Shown: positions 18,480-29,308, numbered from the stretch's first letter. The stretch: DNA of 64,000 nucleotides from Bordetella genomosp. 5 (GCF_002261475.1 NZ_NEVN01000002.1:372001-436000), one strand, 5' to 3'. A program made the numbers and translations. Notes: generated by a model from the sequence alone, not told the origin.

Positions 18480-20690
18480 TCACGCCGCCCGCACCGCCAC
18501 CGGGCGATGTTCGCCCGGGTCCGCCACGGCTTCGAGTTCCTGGCGGATCAGCGCGGTGGCGCGCAGCATCTGCTTGATGGGGTAGGCCAGCGTCGCCAGT
18601 TCGCCGGTGGTGTCGAACTGGGTCGGCAGCTGGCCGGGATCCGGCGCCTGCGGATCGAGCTGCTGCACCATGCCGTTCAGCGCCTCCTGGATCGGCGCCG
18701 GTGTCTGCGGCAGCGCGGCCAGGATCGGCATGGCCGCGGTGATCTGCGAGGCCAGGATGTGATTCTGGATCAGCAGGTTGTTGAACTCGGGCACGCTCAC
18801 CTGATGCTGACGCGGCTCGCTCATCATGCGATAGAAGGCCTCGGCATAGTTGCTGAACGCGATATGCACGTTCTTGCGCGCGAGGCGCCAGTGCAGGTCG
18901 GCCTCGGCCACGGCGGGCTCGTCGTCGGTCTTGCCGGGGTGGGCCTGCATCACTTCCACATAGCCCAGGCCCGCGCGCAGGTATTCGCGATTGGCGCGCG
19001 ACGCGGCCTGCGCCAGCGGCTTCATGTAGCGCGCTTCCCACCACGGCAGGATGTAGCTGCACACCAGCGCCAGCACGCAGCCCAGCAGCGTGTCGAGCGC
19101 GCGCTCGCCGATCACATCGAGCGAGACCGTGCCGGGCGCCACGAAGTGGAACACCAGCACCACGAACAGCGTGTTGAAGATCGCGCTGCCCATGTAATTG
19201 AGCTGGATCAGGCTGTTGCCCATGATGCAGGCGCCCAGCAACACCGCGAACAGCACTTCGGGGCGCTGGGTGATGGCGAACAGCGCCAGCGCGGCCACGC
19301 AGCCGATCAGCGTGCCCATCAGGCGCCAGACGTTGCGCTGGCGGGTGAGGGCGAAGCCGGGCTTCATGATGATGACGATGGTCAGCAGCACCCAGTAGCT
19401 GTGCGCGGCCATGTTGTTCGACAGCCAGGTGCCGATGAGCCCCATCGCCGCGGCCGCCGCGAGGCTGACGCGTAACGCGTAGCGGAAGTGGGGCGAGTCG
19501 AAGCGCAGATTGCTCGTGATCATGCCCAGGCGCACCTCCTGGCGCGACATGAACCGGGTCAGCGATTTGTTGATGCGCAGCTCGCTGGTGGGCACCGCGT
19601 TGGCTTCCTGGGCCGTGTGGCCGGCCAGCTTGTCGACGATGCGGGCCGCGTTGCGCAGGCGGCGCAGCACCTGCACGATCAGCGCCAGCGTTTCGGGTTC
19701 GCGCTCGCCCAGGCCTTGTTGCTTGAGCTGTTCGATCTCGTACTCGATGGCGCGCAACTCGGCCTTGGCGCTGCTGCGATACTGCGTCTGGCGGCCGCGC
19801 GACACGTCGAGCGCGATCCGGCTCATCTCGAGCGACATCTTCACCAGCGCGTCGCGCATGAAGATCAAGGCGTCGCTGCCGGCCAGTGCGCGGCGCAGCG
19901 CCACGTAATCGGTGTGCGTGGCGACCAGCGTATCCAGCATCTGCAGCATGTCGACGAACATGTTCCAGAGCATGATGCGCTCGCCCTCGCGAAAGCCCTG
20001 GCCCCGCGGCAGCGCCCGCAACACCAGATCGCGCGCGGCCTGGTGGTTCTCGGTCATGAGCGATTGGCGCTGGATCAGCGTGCGATACGAGTCGTCGAGA
20101 TCGGCGTTTTCGTCGTAGAAGCTGGCGCGGGCCGCCATGTAGTCGGCGGTCGCGAAGAGCGCCACCGACATGGCCTGACGCTCTTCGCGCAACCAGAACA
20201 CCCGGCGGAACGTGAGCGAAAACAGCAGATAGAACAACGCGCCGCCGGCGGTCGCGAGCGAGTGGTAGAGCACCTCTTCGGGCGGCAGCGGCGAATGCAT
20301 GGTCAGCGTCATGAGCAACAGTCCGGCAAAGCCGATCAGGCCGCCGCGCTTGCCGAACACCGAGAACATCGAAAACAGAAAGCACTGCGCGATCACCACC
20401 AGCCACAAAATGAGCGGGTAGGTCGAGGCCAGGCCGGTGATCGTGACGGTGGCGGTGCCCAGGAAGGCGCCGCCCAGCATTTCGTTGGTGCGATGGCGCT
20501 GCGGGCCGCCGGGCTGGTCGATGATCGCCAGGCACTGCGCGCCGAAGGTGGCGACCAGCCCCATGCTGTACTGCCCGAAGAGCCCGCCCAGCACCAGCAC
20601 GGGCAGCAGCATGCCGATGCCCTGCCGCACGCCGCCGAAAAAGTAGTGGCTGTAAAGAAAGCGCCGGATGCTGGCGATGCGCAGGTCCAT
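18480..20690 (-). CDS. FUSC-family membrane protein (YccS/YhfK type)
   Basis: The 736-residue inner-membrane protein begins MDLRIASIRRFLYSHYFFGGVRQ, as do YccS/YhfK-type proteins. Two blocks of membrane helices (about residues 20-155 and 395-525) flank and follow a soluble helical domain, and the second block contains the fusaric-acid-resistance-like HSYWVLLTIVIIMKPGFALTRQR motif. These proteins are related to aromatic-acid efflux components (AaeB), but the substrate of YccS itself is unknown. It is transcribed convergently with the bdhA-yaaA-MFS unit. Confidence 0.9.
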   Translation of the reverse strand: MDLRIASIRRFLYSHYFFGGVRQGIGMLLPVLVLGGLFGQYSMGLVATFGAQCLAIIDQPGGPQRHRTNEMLGGAFLGTATVTITGLASTYPLILWLVVIAQCFLFSMFSVFGKRGGLIGFAGLLLMTLTMHSPLPPEEVLYHSLATAGGALFYLLFSLTFRRVFWLREERQAMSVALFATADYMAARASFYDENADLDDSYRTLIQRQSLMTENHQAARDLVLRALPRGQGFREGERIMLWNMFVDMLQMLDTLVATHTDYVALRRALAGSDALIFMRDALVKMSLEMSRIALDVSRGRQTQYRSSAKAELRAIEYEIEQLKQQGLGEREPETLALIVQVLRRLRNAARIVDKLAGHTAQEANAVPTSELRINKSLTRFMSRQEVRLGMITSNLRFDSPHFRYALRVSLAAAAAMGLIGTWLSNNMAAHSYWVLLTIVIIMKPGFALTRQRNVWRLMGTLIGCVAALALFAITQRPEVLFAVLLGACIMGNSLIQLNYMGSAIFNTLFVVLVFHFVAPGTVSLDVIGERALDTLLGCVLALVCSYILPWWEARYMKPLAQAASRANREYLRAGLGYVEVMQAHPGKTDDEPAVAEADLHWRLARKNVHIAFSNYAEAFYRMMSEPRQHQVSVPEFNNLLIQNHILASQITAAMPILAALPQTPAPIQEALNGMVQQLDPQAPDPGQLPTQFDTTGELATLAYPIKQMLRATALIRQELEAVADPGEHRPVAVRAA

Positions 20691-21196
20691 GGGGAAACGC
20701 GATAGAGGCCGTGAATAGCGCCAGTATAGAGAGGGTCGGGGCTTACGGGGTCAGATCGATGCATCAGAGCTTGGTATGCCCTGGCCACCCCGCCGAATCA
20801 GGCGGTGTGGCGCCGTACCGACAGACCTGATTTGCTCGGTTTGCCGCAACGCGGTAAATTCGCTCCTCTTGCGCCGGTCTGCCTATCCGAAACCGGCGCG
20901 CGGGCGAGCAAGACCCGGGCCACCTTCCGCGGTCTGCTGCGCCAGTAACACCTGCCGTTGGCCGCGCCACAAGCGTGTGATGCCGAGGCTTCCATTTCGA
21001 CCTCCAGCGCTCCCTTGGGCGTTTGCACTGCGTTTCTGATGAGCGCGTGCCGGGTCGGCAAGGTGTCCGGGTGGCGTGGCTCCGTGAGCCGCTAAGCGCC
21101 GGACATGTTGTCGTAACCGGTTCGGGTTCTGATTGCTGCCGTATCCGGGCAAGTAATGATCAGTGGGGCAGGGCCGGTACTGAAAGGAATGACAAC
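20691..21196. other. Long leader/promoter region upstream of ilvI
   Basis: About 500 bases separate the divergent FUSC and ilvI genes. No convincing protein gene or branched-chain-residue-rich leader peptide is found; the short frame MSACRVGKVSGW near 21039 has no run of Ile, Val or Leu codons. Several GC-rich dyads are present between about 20880 and 21110, so a structured 5' leader is plausible. AAAGGAATG at about 21182 supplies the ilvI ribosome-binding site. Confidence 0.5.
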
Positions 21197-22912
21197 ATGG
21201 AAATGAATGGCGCCGACATCGTCGTGCGCTGCCTGGCCGATGAGGGCGTGGAACACGTCTTTGGCTATCCTGGCGGCGCGGTGCTCTACATCTACGACGC
21301 GATTTTCAAGCAAGACAAATTCCAGCACATCCTGGTTCGTCACGAGCAAGCTGCCGTGCACGCTGCCGATGCGTATTCGCGCGCCTCGCAAAAGGTGGGC
21401 GTCTGCATCGTGACCAGCGGCCCGGGCGTGACCAATGCCGTCACCGGCATCGCCACCGCCTACATGGACTCCATCCCGATGGTGATCATCAGCGGGCAGG
21501 TGCCGACCGCGGCCATTGGCGAAGACGCCTTCCAGGAGTGCGATACCGTCGGCATCACGCGTCCCTGCGTCAAGCACAACTTCCTCGTGCGCGACGTCAA
21601 GGATCTGGCCGAGACCATGCGCCGCGCGTTCTACATTGCGCGCACGGGCCGTCCCGGTCCGGTGCTGGTGGATATCCCCAAAGACATCACCGTTGCCCAG
21701 TACAAGTACACCCCGCCCAAGGGTGAGATTGCACTGCGCTCCTACGCGCCCGTCACCAAGGGGCATCAAGGCCAGATCAAGAAGGCCGTGCAGATGCTGA
21801 TGTCTGCCGAGCGCCCGATGATTTATTCGGGTGGCGGCGTGATCCTGTCCGATGCCTCCGACGAGCTGCGCGCTTTCGCCGAGGTGCTGGGTGCCCCTGT
21901 CACGAACACGCTGATGGGCCTGGGTGCCATGCCCGCCAGCAACGGCCAGTTCGTCGGCATGCCCGGCATGCACGGCACGTACGAGGCGAACATGGCCATG
22001 CAGCACTGTGACGTGCTGCTGGCGATCGGCGCCCGTTTCGATGACCGCGTGATCGGCAATCCCAAGCACTTCGCCCAGAATGCGCGCAAGATCATCCACA
22101 TCGATATCGACCCCTCGTCGATCTCGAAGCGGGTGCGCGTCGACGTGCCGATCGTGGGCAACGTCAAAGACGTGCTGGTCGAACTGACGGCGCAATATGC
22201 CGCGGCCCGTGCCGAGAACAAGCCCGCCTCCACCGAGAAGTGGTGGCAGCAGATCGAAACGTGGCGTGGCCGCGAGTGCCTGAAGTACATCGGCTCCGAC
22301 GAAGTGATCAAGCCGCAGTACGTGGTCGAGAAGCTCTGGGAAGTCACGGGCGGCGACGCCTTCGTGACCTCCGACGTGGGCCAGCACCAGATGTGGGCTG
22401 CGCAGTACTACAAGTTCGACAAGCCGCGCCGCTGGATCAACTCCGGTGGCCTGGGCACGATGGGTGTGGGCCTGCCGTACGCCATGGGCGTGCAGATGGC
22501 CAATCCGGGCACCGACATCGCCGTCATCACCGGCGAAGCGTCGATCCAGATGAACATCCAGGAACTGTCGACCTGCCAGCAATACCACCTCACGCCCAAG
22601 ATCGTGTGCCTGAACAACCGCTTCCTGGGCATGGTGCGGCAGTGGCAGCAGATCGATTACGGCTCGCGCTATTCCGAGTCGTACATGGATTCGCTGCCCG
22701 ACTTCGTCAAGGTCGCCGAGGCCTATGGCCACGTGGGCCTGCGCATCGAGCGTCCGGCCGACGTCGAGCCCGCGCTGCGCGAGGCATTCAAGAAGCACAA
22801 GGATCGTCTGGTCTTCCTGGACTTCATCACCGACCGCACCGAAAACGTGTGGCCGATGGTCAAGGCCGGCCGCGGCCTGACCGAGATGCTGCTCGGTTCC
22901 GAGGATCTGTAA
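21197..22912 (+). CDS. ilvI: Acetolactate synthase large (catalytic) subunit
   Basis: The 571-residue thiamine-diphosphate enzyme condenses pyruvate with pyruvate or 2-ketobutyrate, the first common step of valine, leucine and isoleucine synthesis. The catalytic glutamate region RHEQAAVHAADAYSRAS, FAD-domain FDDRVIG and ThDP half DVGQHQMW are present. The metal-binding motif normally reading GDGS is GEAS here (in VITGEASIQMNIQELST), followed by the usual NNR. The frame is open to 21023, but the ATG at 21197 with AAGGAATG upstream begins the family alignment. ilvH follows after ten bases. Confidence 0.95.
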   Translation: MEMNGADIVVRCLADEGVEHVFGYPGGAVLYIYDAIFKQDKFQHILVRHEQAAVHAADAYSRASQKVGVCIVTSGPGVTNAVTGIATAYMDSIPMVIISGQVPTAAIGEDAFQECDTVGITRPCVKHNFLVRDVKDLAETMRRAFYIARTGRPGPVLVDIPKDITVAQYKYTPPKGEIALRSYAPVTKGHQGQIKKAVQMLMSAERPMIYSGGGVILSDASDELRAFAEVLGAPVTNTLMGLGAMPASNGQFVGMPGMHGTYEANMAMQHCDVLLAIGARFDDRVIGNPKHFAQNARKIIHIDIDPSSISKRVRVDVPIVGNVKDVLVELTAQYAAARAENKPASTEKWWQQIETWRGRECLKYIGSDEVIKPQYVVEKLWEVTGGDAFVTSDVGQHQMWAAQYYKFDKPRRWINSGGLGTMGVGLPYAMGVQMANPGTDIAVITGEASIQMNIQELSTCQQYHLTPKIVCLNNRFLGMVRQWQQIDYGSRYSESYMDSLPDFVKVAEAYGHVGLRIERPADVEPALREAFKKHKDRLVFLDFITDRTENVWPMVKAGRGLTEMLLGSEDL

Positions 22913-22922
22913 GGAGGCCACC

Positions 22923-23414
22923 ATGAAGCATGTGATTTCGGTTCTCATGGAGAACGAACCCGGCGCGCTGTCGCGCGTGGTGGGCCTGTTCTCCGCTCGC
23001 GGCTACAACATCGAGACGCTGACCGTGGCGCCCACCGAAGACGCGACGCTGTCGCGCCTGACCGTGGTCACGGTGGGGTCGGACGATGTGATCGAGCAGA
23101 TCACCAAGCACCTCAACCGTCTGGTCGACGTGGTCAAGGTGGTGGATCTCACCGAAGGCGCGCACATCGAGCGTGAGCTGATGCTCATCAAGGTGCGCGC
23201 GGTCGGCAAAGAGCGCGAAGAAATGAAGCGGATGGCGGATATCTTCCGCGGCCGCATCATCGACGTGACGGACAAGTCGTACACGATCGAACTGACCGGC
23301 GACCAGGATAAAGTCCAGGCATTCATCGACGCCCTGGACCGCAGCGCCATCCTCGAAACCGTCCGTACCGGGGTTTCCGGCATCGGCCGCGGCGAACGGA
23401 TCCTGAAGCTCTGA
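22923..23414 (+). CDS. ilvH: Acetolactate synthase small (regulatory) subunit
   Basis: The 163-residue product begins MKHVISVLMENEPGALSRVVGLFSARGYNIETLTVAP, the classic N-terminal ACT domain that binds valine and imposes feedback inhibition on the large subunit. A second, ACT-like C-terminal half (ELTGDQDKVQAFIDALDR) completes the normal length. A GGAGGCC sequence between ilvI and ilvH serves as ribosome-binding site. Confidence 0.97.
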   Translation: MKHVISVLMENEPGALSRVVGLFSARGYNIETLTVAPTEDATLSRLTVVTVGSDDVIEQITKHLNRLVDVVKVVDLTEGAHIERELMLIKVRAVGKEREEMKRMADIFRGRIIDVTDKSYTIELTGDQDKVQAFIDALDRSAILETVRTGVSGIGRGERILKL

Positions 23415-23466
23415 CCGGCGTACCCGCCGGGGCATCACCCAATTTGTTTGAATTCAACGTATCTAG

Positions 23467-24507
<1,041 letters not shown>

Positions 24508-24570
24508 TGTCGCTCGTGCCACGCCGGCGCAGCCGGCGTGCGCACCTGCCGGGCCCCGAGCCCGGGATAA

Positions 24571-24603
24571 CGGCATCTCCGCGCAGCGGGGATGCCGTTT
24601 TTC
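24571..24603 (+). terminator. Rho-independent terminator after ilvC
   Basis: Stem CGGCATCTCCGC / GCGGGGATGCCG with a short loop, followed by TTTTT. It lies about 65 bases after the ilvC stop and before the pssA gene, separating the two units. Confidence 0.88.
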
Positions 24604-24651
24604 ATTGGGGTGGGCAGGAATACCGCTTGCTGGCTGCGCAAGCGGGGCCAT

Positions 24652-25479
24652 ATGAGTTACCCTTTCGACATACGCCGCTCGCGAACCATACCTATACCTA
24701 TGCCGAATTTCTCCATGCGCGATTCCGAGAATCGCCATCGCAGCATTTACCTGCTGCCGAACGCCTTCACCACCGCGGCCCTGTTCGCCGGCTTTTACGC
24801 CGTCGTGCAGGCCATGAACGACCGTTTCGAAACGGCGGCCATCGCGATTTTCGTCGCCATGGTGCTCGACGGCATGGATGGCCGGGTGGCGCGTCTCACG
24901 AACACGCAATCGTCGTTCGGCGAGCAGTACGACTCGCTCTCCGACATGACGTCGTTCGGCGTGGCGCCGGCGTTGGTCGCCTACGAATGGATCCTGCAGG
25001 ATCTGGGGCGCTGGGGCTGGCTCGCGGCCTTTGTATATGTGGCGGGCGCGGCGCTGCGTCTGGCGCGCTTCAATACCAACATCGGCGTGGTCGACAAGCG
25101 CTTCTTCCAGGGCTTGCCCAGTCCCGCGGCCGCGGCATTGGTGGCGGGCTTCGTCTGGCTTGCGATCGATAACAAGCTGCCGATACACGATAGCGTGATG
25201 GCGTGGGTCGCGTTCGTGCTCACGATGTACGCCGGCATCTCGATGGTGAGCAACGCGCCGTTCTACAGCGGCAAGAGCTTCGCACTCGGCCGCAGCGTGC
25301 CGTTCTGGGGCATTCTGGTCGTGGTCGCCGTGTTCGTGTTCGTGTCCAGCGATCCCCCGGTGGTGCTGTTCGGCCTGTTCGTGCTGTATGGCCTGTCGGG
25401 CTGGGTGCTGTGGGCGTGGCGCTGGAACCGCGCCCGCCAGTTGCAGCGCGCTCGCCGCGCCGGCGGTCAGCACGACTGA
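24652..25479 (+). CDS. pssA: CDP-diacylglycerol--serine O-phosphatidyltransferase
   Basis: This inner-membrane enzyme makes phosphatidylserine, the precursor of phosphatidylethanolamine. The CDP-alcohol phosphotransferase signature is complete (DGMDGRVARL, then FGEQYDSLSD), and seven to eight membrane helices are predicted. The protein is 275 residues from this start (MSYPFDIRRS). Starts at 24700 (MPNFSMRDS) or 24715 are possible; the frame also extends into the ilvC terminator, which is not credible. Confidence 0.93.
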   Translation: MSYPFDIRRSRTIPIPMPNFSMRDSENRHRSIYLLPNAFTTAALFAGFYAVVQAMNDRFETAAIAIFVAMVLDGMDGRVARLTNTQSSFGEQYDSLSDMTSFGVAPALVAYEWILQDLGRWGWLAAFVYVAGAALRLARFNTNIGVVDKRFFQGLPSPAAAALVAGFVWLAIDNKLPIHDSVMAWVAFVLTMYAGISMVSNAPFYSGKSFALGRSVPFWGILVVVAVFVFVSSDPPVVLFGLFVLYGLSGWVLWAWRWNRARQLQRARRAGGQHD

Positions 25480-25497
25480 CGCTCGCCGCGTTGGATG

Positions 25498-25530
25498 AAA
25501 CAGGGGCCGCTTATGCGGCCCCTTGTTTTT
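25498..25530 (+). terminator. Rho-independent terminator after pssA
   Basis: Stem ACAGGGGCCGC / GCGGCCCCTTGT with loop TTAT and a following T-tract, about 20 bases past the pssA stop. Confidence 0.88.
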
Positions 25531-25540
25531 GGCGCGGCCT

Positions 25541-25656
25541 GCGTGGCCCGGTCTGCGCGGCCCGGCCTGACGCGGCCCGGCCTGGCATGGTTTTTCTGGT
25601 CTGGTTTGGTCAGGCCCGGCCGGTCTGGCTAGCCGTGGCAGCCCCGCAGGCCCGGC
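25541..25656. repeat. Degenerate GC-rich repeat cluster (GCGGCCCGGCCTGAC units)
   Basis: Between the pssA terminator and the convergent lipoprotein gene lies a run of related segments. The clearest are two adjacent 15-bp units at 25557-25571 and 25572-25586 (GCGGCCCGGCCTGAC and GCGGCCCGGCCTGGC), with decayed copies on both sides. The unit is the reverse complement of the repeat inside the PepSY gene at 11789-11833. Confidence 0.75.
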
Positions 25657-26190
25657 CTACAGCCCGAAGAAGCGCTCGTCGTCGTACATCGGGTCCGGGC
25701 CGGGATGAAAGCGGGTGACCTGCCGGCCGTCCGCGCCCAGGTAGACGTACATCAGCGAATTCCAGGCATCTGCCTCGCGGTAGCGATAGGCCCACACCAC
25801 CTGTCGGCTGCTGCCCAGGCCGGCCTCGGACACGCGGGCGGGCGGGCCAAATTCGCAGCGCACCTGCTCGGCGCTCCAGGTGCCTTGCGAGAGCAGGCGG
25901 AAATGTTCGTCGCGCAGGATGGAGATCACCGGCCCGACCCGTCCGTCGGGCGTGACATTCGTGCCCCAGGCGTACTGGCCCATGGGCTGCTGCGTCCAGA
26001 TGACCCGGCGGCCGCCGTCGGGGCGGTCGCAGAAGAAGTTGGGCCGGCCCCACTGCGCCTCGACGTCGGCAAGCGGAGTGCCGGCCGGTACCTGGGTCAT
26101 GTTGGTGCAGCCCGCGAGCGCGCCGGCGAGTGCCAGCGCCGCGGCCAACCGGGCGAACGCGGAGGGGAGGGTAAGGGGCGGCGCGAACAT
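25657..26190 (-). CDS. Putative lipoprotein (177 aa)
   Basis: The N-terminus has a signal peptide ending in a lipobox LAGC (about residues 25-28), so the mature protein should be lipidated. It contains two similar segments, PLADVEAQWGRPNFFCDRPDGG and a later region with EFGPPARVSEAGLGSSRQVVWAY, that recall the SmpA/OmlA (BamE-like) pattern of a lipoprotein with a G-P turn before a W/Y-rich strand. That relation is tentative. The gene is monocistronic on the minus strand, divergent from the rpsO-pnp unit. Confidence 0.8.
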   Translation of the reverse strand: MFAPPLTLPSAFARLAAALALAGALAGCTNMTQVPAGTPLADVEAQWGRPNFFCDRPDGGRRVIWTQQPMGQYAWGTNVTPDGRVGPVISILRDEHFRLLSQGTWSAEQVRCEFGPPARVSEAGLGSSRQVVWAYRYREADAWNSLMYVYLGADGRQVTRFHPGPDPMYDDERFFGL

Positions 26191-26525
26191 GGTCAGCTCC
26201 AGGGGTGATTATTGGTGCCGGATGCCCGGCGGGGCGAGCGAGGCATCCCGGCGACACCGGACCACGAAGGGTTTCCGGTCAGTTTACCGAATCAGCTATA
26301 ATTGCTGACGCTTTGCACATAGGCCGGGTGATTGCCCGGCTTTGTTCTGCCAAGCCGATTGCTTCCAGTGTGTTGTTTTCGGGAGCAATCCGCATGCCGC
26401 CGGCCGGGTTGTCGTAATGCCCGGCGCGGGCCGGAGAACATCCCGGCGGGCCATGCCACATCACCATTTTTTTAAACCCACGTCCGGGCGCCTCGGCCCT
26501 GACGCATGTCCGTAGAGGTCATCAA
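26191..26525. promoter_or_regulatory. rpsO promoter and structured 5' leader
   Basis: A perfect -10 hexamer TATAAT lies at 26297-26302, with TTCCGG about 18 bases upstream as a weak -35. Shortly after the expected start point, GCCGGG/CCCGGC at 26323-26340 followed by TTTGTT looks like an early terminator or attenuator. The remaining leader of about 180 bases has further GC-rich dyads and an ATTTTTTTAAA stretch at about 26465. S15 autoregulation through a leader structure is known in other bacteria and could apply. Confidence 0.55.
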
Positions 26526-26795
26526 ATGTCTGTCGCTGACATCAAGAAATCCGAAATCGTCTCGCAGTTCCAACGCGCTCAAGGCGACACCGGCTCCCCC
26601 GAAGTTCAGGTGGCTCTGCTTACCGCCCGCATCAACGAACTGACCGGTCACTTCAAGGCTCACATGAAGGATCACCACTCGCGCCGCGGTCTGCTGCGCA
26701 TGGTCAGCCGTCGTCGCAAGCTGCTCGACTACCTCAAGGGCCGCAATCCCGATTCGTACCGCGCTCTGATCGAAAAACTCGGTCTGCGCAAGTGA
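26526..26795 (+). CDS. rpsO: 30S ribosomal protein S15
   Basis: The 89-residue product [21 protein letters not shown]... contains the S15 signature [34 protein letters not shown]15 binds 16S rRNA early in assembly of the small subunit. The classical rpsO-pnp order is kept, with a hairpin between the genes. Confidence 0.98.
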   Translation: MSVADIKKSEIVSQFQRAQGDTGSPEVQVALLTARINELTGHFKAHMKDHHSRRGLLRMVSRRRKLLDYLKGRNPDSYRALIEKLGLRK

Positions 26796-26825
26796 TCGAC
26801 GGGGCTGGCTCCCCATGACGCCCAA

Positions 26826-26865
26826 CCGTGGCCGCCGCGACATTGTCGCGACGGCCACGGTTTTT
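26826..26865 (+). terminator. Hairpin between rpsO and pnp
   Basis: A long dyad, CCGTGGCCG / CGGCCACGG with an inner CGCGACA/TGTCGCG extension, is followed by TTTTT. In related operons this position carries an attenuating terminator and the RNase III processing site that underlies PNPase autoregulation, so both roles are possible. Confidence 0.82.
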
Positions 26866-26886
26866 CATTTGTAAGGAATCATCGTC

Positions 26887-29040
26887 ATGTTCAATAAAGT
26901 GACCAAGACCTTCCAATACGGCCAGCATACGGTCGTGCTGGAAACCGGCGAGATCGCTCGCCAGGCCTCCGGCTCGGTTGTCGTGTCCGTCGAGGACACC
27001 GTCGTGCTGGCTACGGTGGTGGCTGCCAAGAAGCCCAAGCCCGGCCAAACGTTCTTCCCGCTGACCGTCGACTACATCGAAAAGACGTACGCCGCCGGCC
27101 GCATCCCGGGTGGCTTCTTCAAGCGTGAAGGCAAGCCCTCCGAGAAGGAAACGCTGACCTCGCGCCTGATCGATCGTCCGCTGCGTCCGCTGTTCCCCGA
27201 AGGTTTCTACAACGACGTGCAAGTGGTCATCCACACGCTGTCCGTCAACCCGGAAATCGATCCCGACATTCCCGCCATGATCGGCGCCTCGGCCGCGATG
27301 GCCATCTCGGGCATCCCGTTCAATGGCCCGATCGGCGCCGCCCGCGTGGGCTACATCGACGGCCAGTACGTGCTGAACCCCACCGCCACGCAGCTCAAAA
27401 GCTCGCAGATGGACCTGGTGGTCGCCGGCACCGAAACCGCCGTGCTGATGGTTGAATCCGAAGCCAAGCAGCTGTCCGAAGACGTGATGCTCGGTGGCGT
27501 GGTGTTCGGTCACGAACAACAGCAAGCCGCGATCAACGCCATCCACGAACTCGTCCGTGACGCCGGCAAGCCCGACTGGGACTGGACCGCGCCCGCCAAG
27601 GACGAAGCCCTGATCAACGCCGTCTCGACCGCCGCTCAGGCCGGTCTGCAGGCTGCCTACCAGGTTCGTGACAAGCAGGCTCGTACCAACCAGCTGCGCG
27701 AAGTCTATTCCGACGTGCACGCCAAGGTCGCCGAGCAAGCTGCTGCCGCTGGCAACGACAAGCCCGACAGCGTCACCGTCGACAACATCCTGTTCGACCT
27801 CGAAGCCCGCATCGTGCGCGGCCAGATCCTGAGCGGCGAGCCCCGTATCGACGGTCGCGACACCCGCACCGTGCGTCCGATCAGCGTGCGCCTGGGCGTG
27901 CTCCCGCGCGCTCACGGCAGTGCGCTGTTCACCCGCGGCGAGACGCAGGCCCTGGTGGTCGCCACCCTCGGCACCAAGCAAGACGAGCAGATCATCGACG
28001 CCCTGATGGGCGAGTACCGCGATCGCTTCATGCTGCACTACAACTTCCCCCCCTTCGCCACCGGCGAAACGGGCCGGATTGGCGTGCCCAAGCGTCGCGA
28101 AATCGGTCACGGCCGTCTGGCCAAGCGTTCGCTGGTCTCGATGCTGCCGGCCGCCGATGAGTTCCAGTACACGATCCGTCTGGTCTCCGAAATCACCGAA
28201 TCCAACGGCTCCTCGTCGATGGCTTCCGTCTGCGGCGGCTCGCTCGCGCTGATGGACGCTGGCGTGCCGATCAAGGATCACGTGGCGGGTGTGGCCATGG
28301 GCCTGATCCTCGACGGCGGCAAGTTCGCCGTGCTGACCGACATCCTCGGCGACGAAGATCACCTCGGCGACATGGACTTCAAGGTTGCGGGTACCGAAAA
28401 CGGCATCACCGCGCTGCAGATGGACATCAAGATCCAGGGCATCACCAAGGAAATCATGCAGGTGGCGCTGGCCCAGGCCCGCGACGGCCGTCTGCACATC
28501 CTCGGCAAGATGCGTGATGCGCTCGACGGTTCGCGCACCGAGCTGTCGGCCTTCGCGCCGCGCATGCTGACCATCAAGATCAACCCCGAGAAGATCCGCG
28601 ACGTGATCGGCAAGGGCGGCGCCACCATCCGTGCGCTGACCGAAGAAACCGGCACGCAGATCGACATCTCCGACGACGGCACGATCGTGATCGCCAGCGT
28701 CGACGAATCGCAGGCCAAGGAAGCTCAGCGCCGCATCGTCGAGCTGACCGCCGACGTCGAAGTGGGTCAGGTCTACGACGGTTCCGTGCTGCGTCTGCTG
28801 GACTTCGGCGCGATCGTGCAAGTGCTGCCGGGCCGCGATGGTCTGCTGCACATCTCGGAAATCGCCAACTACCGCATCGCCAACATCAATGACGTGCTGA
28901 AGGTGGGCCAACAGGTCCGCGTGAAGGTCATCGAAGCCGACGACAAGGGCCGTCTGCGCCTGTCGATCAAGGCGATCGGCGGTATCGAGCAGCAGACCGA
29001 GGGCCAGGCCCCGGCCGCCGAACAGCCCCAGGCTGAATAA
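26887..29040 (+). CDS. pnp: Polyribonucleotide nucleotidyltransferase (PNPase)
   Basis: The 717-residue phosphorolytic 3'-5' exoribonuclease is a degradosome and RNA-quality enzyme. Two RNase PH domains are seen (about 10-145 and 320-545, with [28 protein letters not shown] and [20 protein letters not shown] blocks), then a KH domain ([21 protein letters not shown]) and an S1 domain ([23 protein letters not shown]). The Gln/Ala-rich end is normal for Burkholderiales. It is preceded by AAGGAATC. Confidence 0.98.
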   Translation: MFNKVTKTFQYGQHTVVLETGEIARQASGSVVVSVEDTVVLATVVAAKKPKPGQTFFPLTVDYIEKTYAAGRIPGGFFKREGKPSEKETLTSRLIDRPLRPLFPEGFYNDVQVVIHTLSVNPEIDPDIPAMIGASAAMAISGIPFNGPIGAARVGYIDGQYVLNPTATQLKSSQMDLVVAGTETAVLMVESEAKQLSEDVMLGGVVFGHEQQQAAINAIHELVRDAGKPDWDWTAPAKDEALINAVSTAAQAGLQAAYQVRDKQARTNQLREVYSDVHAKVAEQAAAAGNDKPDSVTVDNILFDLEARIVRGQILSGEPRIDGRDTRTVRPISVRLGVLPRAHGSALFTRGETQALVVATLGTKQDEQIIDALMGEYRDRFMLHYNFPPFATGETGRIGVPKRREIGHGRLAKRSLVSMLPAADEFQYTIRLVSEITESNGSSSMASVCGGSLALMDAGVPIKDHVAGVAMGLILDGGKFAVLTDILGDEDHLGDMDFKVAGTENGITALQMDIKIQGITKEIMQVALAQARDGRLHILGKMRDALDGSRTELSAFAPRMLTIKINPEKIRDVIGKGGATIRALTEETGTQIDISDDGTIVIASVDESQAKEAQRRIVELTADVEVGQVYDGSVLRLLDFGAIVQVLPGRDGLLHISEIANYRIANINDVLKVGQQVRVKVIEADDKGRLRLSIKAIGGIEQQTEGQAPAAEQPQAE

Positions 29041-29086
29041 GGCGAAACGAACGTGGCGCGCGAGCGCCGCGTTCGTGCAGGATCAA

Positions 29087-29116
29087 GACGCCGCGGCCTC
29101 GTGCCGCGGCGTTTTT
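29087..29116 (+). terminator. Rho-independent terminator after pnp
   Basis: Stem GACGCCGCGGC / GCCGCGGCGTT with a CTCGT loop and a T-tract, about 50 bases past the pnp stop. Confidence 0.9.
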
Positions 29117-29308
29117 CATTGGCGCGGGCGTACCCGTTCGAGCCCGTGTGCGGCCGGGCCGGTAGCCAGGACGCACACGCGGGACGCGCACAGCGTCACC
29201 CAGTTAGGGTAAATTCGTCCTACATCAAGGCGGCGACACGCCGCCGCGACCGATCACAGATGCCGGCGTCAGACGCGACCGGGTCACAGCAAGAGGGGAA
29301 GCGAACGC

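Noticed and set aside
21092-22948. A 618-codon minus-strand open frame opposite ilvI
   Set aside because: Antisense of a highly conserved gene with no independent start signals or family features.
26734-28911. A 725-codon minus-strand open frame opposite rpsO-pnp
   Set aside because: It is the antisense of pnp, explained by high GC and codon bias; the plus strand encodes an intact PNPase with all domains.
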